Source: Acidobacteriota bacterium
GTDB taxonomy: Bacteria; Acidobacteriota; Terriglobia; Terriglobales; SCQP01
NCBI GenBank assembly: GCA_021818645.1
Contig: JAKATS010000011.1
Span: 1 to 6,196 of the forward strand
Length of the DNA stretch: 6,196 nucleotides
Reading direction: 5' to 3'
The position numbers were made by a program, and so were the translations under genes. Below are positions 1 through 5,228 of this stretch, one piece after another (the stretch's first letter is position 1; each line of letters opens with the position of its first letter). Below the pieces are notes generated by a model. The model was given only the letters and a program-made list of their open reading frames with translations. It was not told where the DNA came from and did no database searches.

Positions 1-1
1 G

Positions 2-703
2 ATCTGTACGACTTTACTGGGCATTCTGATGGCCCATGAATGGGGTCACGTCTGGGCCTGCTGGCGGCATGATCTGGCGGCGTCCTATCCCCATTTTTTA
101 CCCGCTCCCAGCCTGCTGGGAACCTTCGGGGCTTTTATACGCATCCACTCGCCTTTCCTGAACCGGCGGGCGCTGCTCGATGTGGGCATGGCGGGTCCGC
201 TTGCCGGGTTTGTGCTTGCGGCTCCCTTGTTTTACTGGGGCGCTCTGGAATCGGTGATGCGGCCTTATGCCAGTTCCGAAAATGCCATTCATTTCGGCTG
301 GCCGTGGCTGGCCCGGGTTCTGCTTGCCCTGGCGCACCCCGCCTGGGGACCCGGTCAGGTTTATTTAAGCCCCATGGCGCGGGCCGCCTGGTTTGGCTTT
401 CTCGCCACTATGTTGAACTTGTTGCCGATCGGCCAATTTGATGGCGGTCATATTTTATATGCGTTTTTCCCTCGCCTGCATCGCTGGGTTTCATTCGGGC
501 TGATTGGGCTGCTATTGCTTGCCGGCTGGCGCATCTGGCAGGGCTGGCTGATCTGGGGCGTCATGGGGCTGATCATGCGGGGCCGCCATCCCTATGTCCC
601 CGATACGGGTGAAAAATTGGGAAACTTTCGGGTTGCCCTGGCAGTGGTCTGCCTGGGCATCGCTCTGGCAACCTTTGTCATCCGCCCGGTCTGGGCAGGT
701 TGA
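2..703 (+). CDS. Site-2-protease-like M50 intramembrane metalloprotease (5' partial)
   Basis: This is a membrane zinc metalloprotease of the M50/site-2 protease type, expected to cleave substrates within or next to the membrane. The visible signatures are HEWGH (HExxH; zinc ligands and catalytic Glu), coded at about 35-49, and NLLPIGQFDGG (the family's N-x-x-P...DG motif, third zinc ligand Asp), coded at about 416-448. Between them lie LPAPSLLGTFGAF and the NRRALLDVG...GPLAGF block typical of bacterial and chloroplast EGY-like members. Hydrophobic helices precede HEWGH, follow GPLAGF, carry the DG motif, and occur twice more near the C-terminus. The frame stays open to the left edge, and the ATG at 29 lies inside the catalytic helix, so it is not the start; the N-terminal part is outside the window. 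The stop is TGA at 701-703. The family is clear but the substrate is unknown. It converges on priA and shares no operon with anything visible. Confidence 0.9.
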   Translation: MCTTLLGILMAHEWGHVWACWRHDLAASYPHFLPAPSLLGTFGAFIRIHSPFLNRRALLDVGMAGPLAGFVLAAPLFYWGALESVMRPYASSENAIHFGWPWLARVLLALAHPAWGPGQVYLSPMARAAWFGFLATMLNLLPIGQFDGGHILYAFFPRLHRWVSFGLIGLLLLAGWRIWQGWLIWGVMGLIMRGRHPYVPDTGEKLGNFRVALAVVCLGIALATFVIRPVWAG

Positions 704-736
704 TCACCACGGGGTAACGCAAATGTTCTCGTTGAC

Positions 737-757
737 GGAGGCCGCGCAGCCGCCTTC
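737..757 (+). other. Weak stem-loop between converging genes
   Basis: GGAGGC (737-742) can pair with GCCTTC (752-757), using one G-U pair. A C-C mismatch and a further two-base-pair GC step follow inside. The structure sits 33 bp after the protease stop and overlaps the last codon positions of priA. No T-tract follows it, so it is not a canonical intrinsic terminator. It is the only notable structure I see in the 704-755 gap. It could slow or protect the 3' end of the protease transcript, or be chance in GC-rich sequence. Confidence 0.2.
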
Positions 758-3221
758 ATAAATTCAGGCTCACCGGATCCACATCCATGACGATGCTCTG
801 AGCGGGCAAGTCGCGAATCAACGGCAAAGCCTCAATCTCATCCAGCCAGTTTTGCAGGGCCGGCCGGCGCGGGCATTGTAAAAGTAATTGAAACCGGAAT
901 TCGCGTTTGAGCCGCGCGACCAGAGCCGGCGATGGCCCGAGGAAGCGGCGCGGATGGCCCGCCAGCATGGGCCGCAGGGCGGCGGCAAGTTGCTGCGCCA
1001 TTTCCCAGGCCCGCTCCGGCCGCCGGTGCCGCAGTTGCAATACCGCCAGCGCGGCAAACGGCGGGTAATGCAGTTGACGGCGGAAATGCGCTTCCCGTTC
1101 ATAAAAATATTGGGATTGATGCGCCGCTGCCGCCTGCACCGCATAATGCCCGGGCGACTGCGCTTGTAATATCACCTGTCCGGCGATTTCGCCGCGGCCG
1201 GCCCGGCCCGCCACCTGCGTCAGTAACTGAAAGGTGCGCTCGGCCGCGCGAAAATCGGGAAAATGCAGCGCCTGATCCGCCTGCACCACGCCCACCAGCG
1301 TTACCCCGGGCAGATCGTGGCCTTTGGCGATCATCTGCGTTCCGACCAGCACATCAAGGTCGCCGGCATGAAAAGCGCGCAGCACCTGGGCAAACTGCCG
1401 GCGCGAATGCGCGGAGTCACGATCCAGGCGGAGGATCCGGGCGGCGGGAAATTGCAGCCGGAGTTCGGCCTCGACTTTTTCACTGCCGATTCCCAGGTAA
1501 TACAAATGCTCGCTCCCGCATTGGGCGCACTGCCGCTGCGGCGCCACCGAGTAGCCACACAGGTGACACAGCAGACAATGAGCTTGCCGGTGCCAGGTCA
1601 GGGCTGAACTGCAGTCGCGGCACTCCACCGCGCGGCCGCATTGGCGGCAGAGGGCCACCGGGGCGAAACCACGGCGATTGATCAGCACCAGCGCCTGTTC
1701 CCGGCGCTCCAGGCGCGCGCGAATAGCCGCCAGCATAGGCTCCGCCAGGATCAGTTCCGGCAGCCTCTGCCTGGGCTGTGCCGCGGCGCTGGCGCGGCGG
1801 CGGAATTCTTCGCGCATATCCACCACATCAATGTGCGGCAGCGGCCGCTGCTGGGCCCGTTCCGGCAGTTCCAGTTTGCGGTAGCGGCCGCTCCGGGCAT
1901 GTTCCCAGGTTTCGAGCGCTGGCGTGGCCGAGCCCAGCACCGTTACCGCGCCGGCCCGGTTTGCTCGCCAGATCGCCAGGTCACGTCCGGAATAGCGGGG
2001 TGATTCCTGCTGTTTAAATGCCGCATCGTGCTCTTCATCAATAATGACCAGCCCGGGCTCATGCAGCGGCGCCCAGACCGCGGACCGGGTGCCAATCACC
2101 AGCCGGATTTCTCCCTTGCGTATCCGATGCCAGTTTCGTGCACGCTCCCCCGCGCTCATGCCGGAATGCAGGATCGCGATCTGACCGGGGAAGGCCTGCT
2201 CAAAATCAGCCGCTGCGGCGGGGGTCAGGCCGATTTCCGGCACCAGCAAAAGAACCGTGCGCCCGCGCGCGAGGTAATGCTGCATGCATTCCAGATAAAC
2301 CGCGGTTTTTCCACTTCCGGTTACTCCATGGAGCAGAAAAGTTTCACCCGCCGCGGCGGTGGTAATCGCCTGGCAGGCTGCCAGTTGGGCCGGATTCAGT
2401 TGAGTCACGCGCGGCCGTGCCGGCCAGTTCATATGAGCTGCGGCGGTGCGCGGCTCCGGGTCCGTCTCGATCGTGGTCTCCTCGATCTGGCCATCCCGGG
2501 CCATGGCCCGCAACAACGAAGGCGTAGCTAACCCGCGAAGCTGAGCCGGCGTTTTAGGCTCGCCCTTCAGGGCTTGTAAAACCTGCTGCCGCCGTGGGTG
2601 GATTTTATGTTTTGTCGCCTCCGGCGAGATATTCACGGCCTGGTAGGCCGGCGGTTGCCGTCCCTGCGGGTGTGACGGCGCCATCATCCATTCCAGCCAG
2701 CCCTTTTGCACCCATGCCTGGATGCTTACCGCCGGCCAAGTTGCGAGTGCTTCCTCAAGGCTCAAGCCCTGATGTTGGGCGCGCGTTCTGAGCCGGGTTG
2801 TTGCAGTTCCAAACAACCCGGGCGAATCCGGCTCCGGCATGATCGCAGGCTCTACCCGGGCGCCTTCCGGCGTCAACCGCAGCCGGGGCGCAGTCTCCGC
2901 GCCGGGCGGCAGCGCGGTCGCGAGAAGTTCACCTATGGGGGCGCGATAATATCTTGCGGCCCATACCGCCATGTCCAGCAGCTCCTGGCTTAATACAGGC
3001 TCGACATCGAGCACGCAGGCCAGAGGGCGAACCTTTTCCGCTTCGATATCCGCCGGCGCCTGCGCCAGCACCTGAAGCACGATGCCGGTTTTATAATGCC
3101 CTCGCCAGGGCGCCCATACCCGCTGACCGGGGCGCGGCTCCAGATCGAACGGGAAACTGTAGGTAAATGCTTGGCGCTGCGGCACCGGCAGGCCCACGGC
3201 AACGTAAATCATCGTTCCCAT
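756..3221 (-). CDS. priA: Primosomal protein N' / replication restart helicase PriA
   Basis: PriA is a superfamily 2 DNA helicase that recognises stalled or collapsed forks and starts reloading of the replicative helicase. The protein has 821 residues, against about 730 in E. coli. Residues 1-105 resemble the 3'-DNA-binding domain (FTYSFP...GQRVWAPW). A variable region follows, where the winged-helix domain is expected. The helicase core shows Walker A GVTGSGKT (299-306), DEEH (395-398), GSATPALE (430-437), VGTQMIAKGHD (626-636) and QVAGRAGRG (669-677). Between the two lobes is the zinc module: C525/C528, C534/C537, C552/C555 and C565/C568, with an extra Cys549. The motifs are intact, so it should be active. 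The start ATG lies 7 bp after the phosphoesterase stop, with AGGA about 10 bases upstream. A second in-frame ATG three codons later is an alternative. Close spacing on the same strand implies cotranscription. Confidence 0.97.
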   Translation of the reverse strand: MGTMIYVAVGLPVPQRQAFTYSFPFDLEPRPGQRVWAPWRGHYKTGIVLQVLAQAPADIEAEKVRPLACVLDVEPVLSQELLDMAVWAARYYRAPIGELLATALPPGAETAPRLRLTPEGARVEPAIMPEPDSPGLFGTATTRLRTRAQHQGLSLEEALATWPAVSIQAWVQKGWLEWMMAPSHPQGRQPPAYQAVNISPEATKHKIHPRRQQVLQALKGEPKTPAQLRGLATPSLLRAMARDGQIEETTIETDPEPRTAAAHMNWPARPRVTQLNPAQLAACQAITTAAAGETFLLHGVTGSGKTAVYLECMQHYLARGRTVLLLVPEIGLTPAAAADFEQAFPGQIAILHSGMSAGERARNWHRIRKGEIRLVIGTRSAVWAPLHEPGLVIIDEEHDAAFKQQESPRYSGRDLAIWRANRAGAVTVLGSATPALETWEHARSGRYRKLELPERAQQRPLPHIDVVDMREEFRRRASAAAQPRQRLPELILAEPMLAAIRARLERREQALVLINRRGFAPVALCRQCGRAVECRDCSSALTWHRQAHCLLCHLCGYSVAPQRQCAQCGSEHLYYLGIGSEKVEAELRLQFPAARILRLDRDSAHSRRQFAQVLRAFHAGDLDVLVGTQMIAKGHDLPGVTLVGVVQADQALHFPDFRAAERTFQLLTQVAGRAGRGEIAGQVILQAQSPGHYAVQAAAAHQSQYFYEREAHFRRQLHYPPFAALAVLQLRHRRPERAWEMAQQLAAALRPMLAGHPRRFLGPSPALVARLKREFRFQLLLQCPRRPALQNWLDEIEALPLIRDLPAQSIVMDVDPVSLNL

Positions 3222-3228
3222 CCGCGCT

Positions 3229-4395
3229 TCATCCTAACTGCAAGTGCGTAATTTCCGGCCTGGCTCCAAATCGTATCGGAACCATCACAGTGCCGAGGCC
3301 CCGGTTTACATAGAGATATCGCCCCTGATTCCGGTATAGTCCGGCGATATAAGGCGTAACCAACTCCACCGGCGTAATGTCCAGGGGGCCTTCATGCAGC
3401 CGGATCTGTCCGCCATGAGTATGGCCCGCCAATGTCAGCTCAATCGGCATGTTTCCCAGATACGAAAAAACATTGGGATTATGCGAAAGCAGTACATTGT
3501 AGTCCCGCGGCCGCACCCAGCCCGAAATGCTGCGCACATCCTGACAGCGGTTATTGGAAAAAAAGTCCACGCCCATCAAATTCAACTGGCCGCCGGGGAT
3601 GGCCAGCTCGCGGCCACTGAAACGCAAAATCTCGATTCCAACCCGGGCGCAGGAACGTGTCACCCGGTTTTGCACGTGCTTGATCTGCTCATGATTGCCG
3701 AGACAGCCGAATTTACCGTAGCGTGCCCGCAATGGCGCCAGTGTGCGCATGACTGCGGGTATGGTGGACCGAAAACTGATGAAGTCGCCGAGAATCGCGA
3801 TCAGATCGGGGCGCAAACGGTTGATGCGCTGGACCACGCGGGCCAGGTCGTGCTGGTCAAAATAGGGGCTCAGGTGAATATCGGCGATGATCGCCATGGT
3901 AAATCCGCGCAGATGGGCAAAGCGCCGCTCCAGCGGAATGGAAATGTGCGTCAGCTGCACATCCGTCCGTTCGACAAGAAAACCATAGCTGGCGCAGGCC
4001 AGCGGAGCCAGCGCACAGGCTCCGGCGGCGGAGTTCAGAAATCGCCTGCGGCTCACATTTGTGGCTGTAGCCGCCGGATGGCGGAATAAAATCCGCCGCA
4101 GTCCCAGCCAGAGCGCCCAGATCGCCGCGGCCGGAATCGAGCCGATAAAATAGACTCCCAGCAGGCCATAGAGCCACCACACGCCCGGCGGTAAATAAGC
4201 ATAGTGGAAATAAAATACCCAAGCCACGCCCGCCATCCATCCGATGAATGCTGTCAGATGAACTGATTCCGGCCAGCCCCGCTCCCGCCACCACGTGCGC
4301 GTTTGCTGAAACCACAGCCGCTGGGTCAGGTACAAAACCCATAGAAACAGTAGGTTGAATAGAAACTGGCTCAGCCAGGACAGGGCAGTCATCAC
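3229..4395 (-). CDS. Membrane-anchored calcineurin-like metallophosphoesterase (YkuE/YaeI type)
   Basis: This is a binuclear-metal phosphoesterase of 388 residues. Three hydrophobic helices occur at about 8-24, 46-66 and 72-98. They are followed by SRRRFL (115-120) and a fourth hydrophobic stretch (about 121-140), which together look like an internal twin-arginine signal. The catalytic domain from about 165 carries the family motifs in order: D172-x-H174, GD (203-204), GNHE (233-236), SHNPN with H305, and GHTHGGQ (324-330). The tail GLYRNQGRYLYVNRGLGT is typical of the YkuE/YaeI group, whose known members act on lipid-linked phosphates. The substrate here is not known. The catalytic domain is probably extracytoplasmic. 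The start is GTG 4393-4395 or the adjacent ATG 4390-4392; neither has a clear Shine-Dalgarno sequence. It is followed 7 bp later by priA on the same strand, and divergent from the YbjQ-like gene. Confidence 0.93.
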   Translation of the reverse strand: MMTALSWLSQFLFNLLFLWVLYLTQRLWFQQTRTWWRERGWPESVHLTAFIGWMAGVAWVFYFHYAYLPPGVWWLYGLLGVYFIGSIPAAAIWALWLGLRRILFRHPAATATNVSRRRFLNSAAGACALAPLACASYGFLVERTDVQLTHISIPLERRFAHLRGFTMAIIADIHLSPYFDQHDLARVVQRINRLRPDLIAILGDFISFRSTIPAVMRTLAPLRARYGKFGCLGNHEQIKHVQNRVTRSCARVGIEILRFSGRELAIPGGQLNLMGVDFFSNNRCQDVRSISGWVRPRDYNVLLSHNPNVFSYLGNMPIELTLAGHTHGGQIRLHEGPLDITPVELVTPYIAGLYRNQGRYLYVNRGLGTVMVPIRFGARPEITHLQLG

Positions 4396-4430
4396 TAACG
4401 ATCATAGGGCATGGCCGCAGAGGACCGGGG

Positions 4431-4454
4431 GTGTTTATACTTTTTTACTTTCAT
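4431..4454. promoter_or_regulatory. Candidate divergent promoter core
   Basis: This AT-rich patch stands out in otherwise GC-rich DNA. On the minus strand it reads TATAAA (4439-4434) preceded by G, about 40 bases before the phosphoesterase start. On the plus strand it reads TATACT (4436-4441), five of six matches to TATAAT, about 170 bases before the YbjQ-like start. I see no good -35 hexamer at the expected spacing on either strand, so this is a position-based inference. Confidence 0.3.
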
Positions 4455-4487
4455 GACGACGCACCGGCCGAGTGGCTGCAGAGCTAT

Positions 4488-4571
4488 GCGGGGCCCCGGG
4501 CCTGCGATTACGCATCTGGTTTTCGAGACTGGTTCTGGAACGGCGAAGCAAGATAAGTGGCCCCGCCACTT
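4488..4571 (+). promoter_or_regulatory. Two mutually exclusive leader hairpins
   Basis: GCGGGGCC (4488-4495) is perfectly complementary to GGCCCCGC (4559-4566), giving an eight-base-pair GC stem over a 63-base loop. AAGTGG (4555-4560) is also perfectly complementary to CCACTT (4566-4571), giving a six-base-pair local hairpin with loop CCCCG. The two stems share bases 4559-4560 and 4566, so they cannot form together. They would lie in the 5' leader of the YbjQ-like gene if transcription starts at the upstream AT-rich patch. I recognise no known riboswitch class. The local hairpin ends 29 bases before the Shine-Dalgarno sequence and has no T-tract. Confidence 0.3.
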
Positions 4572-4600
4572 CAACCCGGCTCAACCACCGGCCTGACCGC

Positions 4601-4608
4601 GGAGGTGA
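4601..4608 (+). promoter_or_regulatory. Strong Shine-Dalgarno sequence of the YbjQ-like gene
   Basis: GGAGGTGA is an eight-base match to the anti-Shine-Dalgarno end of 16S rRNA. GGAGG is only three bases from the ATG at 4609, closer than usual. It nevertheless supports 4609 over the downstream ATG at 4669, because 60 bases is too far for it to serve the latter. Confidence 0.6.
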
Positions 4609-4998
4609 ATGAGCATATTTTCAGGTGGTGAGCTTGCATTTTTCCCATGCGGGCGCAAGAATGTTGCCATGCTCGTCACCACTACCGAAAACCCTGCCGG
4701 CTATCGCACCCAGAAAGTACTGGGTCAGGTATTTGGCGTCGTCGTGCGCAGCCGCAGTCTGGTCGGCAATATCGGCGCGGCTTTTAAGTCGCTGGCGGGC
4801 GGTGAAATCAAAGAATATACTCGTTTGGTCGAAGACGCACGCCGTCATGCCATTGACCGGATGATCGAAAACGCCGTCTTGCTGGGCGCCAATGCCGTAG
4901 TCATGATGCGTTTTGATTCTTCCGAAATCGGCCAGACCATGAGCGAGGTCGCGGCCTACGGCACGGCCGTGATATTGGATCCTCCGCCGCCAGCCTGA
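4609..4998 (+). CDS. YbjQ/UPF0145 family protein
   Basis: This is a 129-residue protein of the YbjQ/UPF0145 family, often labelled a heavy-metal-binding domain protein. Its biochemical role is not established; as I recall, structures of relatives show a homopentamer. The family pattern is visible: VTTTEN at the start of the core (23-28), LGQVFGVVVRSRS (38-50), GGEIKEYTRLVEDAR (64-78), AIDRMIENAVLLGANAVVMMRFD (81-103, the most conserved segment), and a closing YGTAVIL (117-123). The core begins at Met21 (ATG 4669), which would give a typical 109-residue protein. The upstream ATG at 4609 has the strong Shine-Dalgarno sequence and adds about 20 residues, including FFPCG. I chose 4609 on the ribosome site, but the start is uncertain. 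The protein is soluble. Its stop overlaps the start of the next gene as TGATG, implying cotranscription and coupled translation. Confidence 0.88.
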   Translation: MSIFSGGELAFFPCGRKNVAMLVTTTENPAGYRTQKVLGQVFGVVVRSRSLVGNIGAAFKSLAGGEIKEYTRLVEDARRHAIDRMIENAVLLGANAVVMMRFDSSEIGQTMSEVAAYGTAVILDPPPPA

Positions 4999-5228
4999 TG
5001 TCCATTCTGATTGCCATCATCGTATTCGTGCTGTGCGGGGCGCTGTATTTCGCCTGCGACTGGAAGCGATACCTTGGCGTGCAGCGACCCGATTCACAAC
5101 TTCGCCCCACCGGCGAGATTTTCATGGATCCGGGCAGCGGCAAAAAAATGCAGGTGCTCGAAAACCCCAAAACCGGCGAGCGCCTTTACCGGGAAGTTCA
5201 GGATCCGGATGCCGGCATGAAAACTTAG
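4998..5228 (+). CDS. Small single-helix membrane protein with [DN]PxxG turn repeats
   Basis: This 76-residue protein belongs to no family I can name. Residues 2-19 form one strongly hydrophobic helix, then D21-W-K-R begins a polar tail. A Lys/Arg-rich start to the tail suggests it stays in the cytoplasm, though the charge evidence is modest. The tail contains three similar turns, DPGSG (44-48), NPKTG (56-60) and DPDAG (69-73), spaced 12 and 13 residues apart, each followed by charged and alternating residues. This is compatible with short beta-hairpins. It has no Shine-Dalgarno sequence of its own; its ATG shares a base with the TGA of the YbjQ-like gene, so translational coupling is likely. 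The coupling, sensible hydrophobic pattern and lack of another explanation support a real gene. It could tether or assist the YbjQ-like protein at the membrane, which is inference only. Confidence 0.75.
   Translation: MSILIAIIVFVLCGALYFACDWKRYLGVQRPDSQLRPTGEIFMDPGSGKKMQVLENPKTGERLYREVQDPDAGMKT

Larger units (their letters stand above)
4396..4608. other. Divergent intergenic region (213 bp)
   Basis: This is the only sizeable non-coding stretch in the window. It separates the minus-strand phosphoesterase from the plus-strand YbjQ-like gene. It contains an AT-rich patch near 4431-4454 suited to promoter -10 elements, two overlapping inverted repeats between 4488 and 4571, and a strong Shine-Dalgarno sequence at 4601-4608. 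A 61-codon plus-strand frame (4411-4596) crosses it, but it resembles no family I know, has no ribosome binding site and looks fortuitous. Confidence 0.7.

Noticed and set aside
932..1681. Plus-strand open frame of 249 codons
   Set aside because: Lies antisense inside priA, whose helicase and zinc motifs are intact. The translation is low-complexity Pro/Arg/Ala-rich, as expected from a shadow frame in GC-rich DNA.
2028..2531. Plus-strand 167-codon frame
   Set aside because: Antisense to the PriA helicase core; no independent evidence.
3394..4089. Plus-strand open frame of 231 codons
   Set aside because: Antisense to the metallophosphoesterase catalytic domain. It has no family resemblance or membrane pattern, and is best explained by codon bias of the real gene.
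3857..4405. Minus-strand open frame of 182 codons starting 10 bases before the phosphoesterase
   Set aside because: Same strand but a different frame from the phosphoesterase, which shows all five metal-binding motifs; no recognisable protein features.
4501..4571. Possible tRNA or small structured RNA suggested by GGTTCTGGAAC and nearby repeats
   Set aside because: No acceptor stem, anticodon arm or T-loop consensus can be arranged; the similarity is limited to a few bases.
4411..4596. Plus-strand 61-codon frame in the divergent intergenic region
   Set aside because: No ribosome site, no recognisable motif, and it runs through the probable promoter and inverted repeats.
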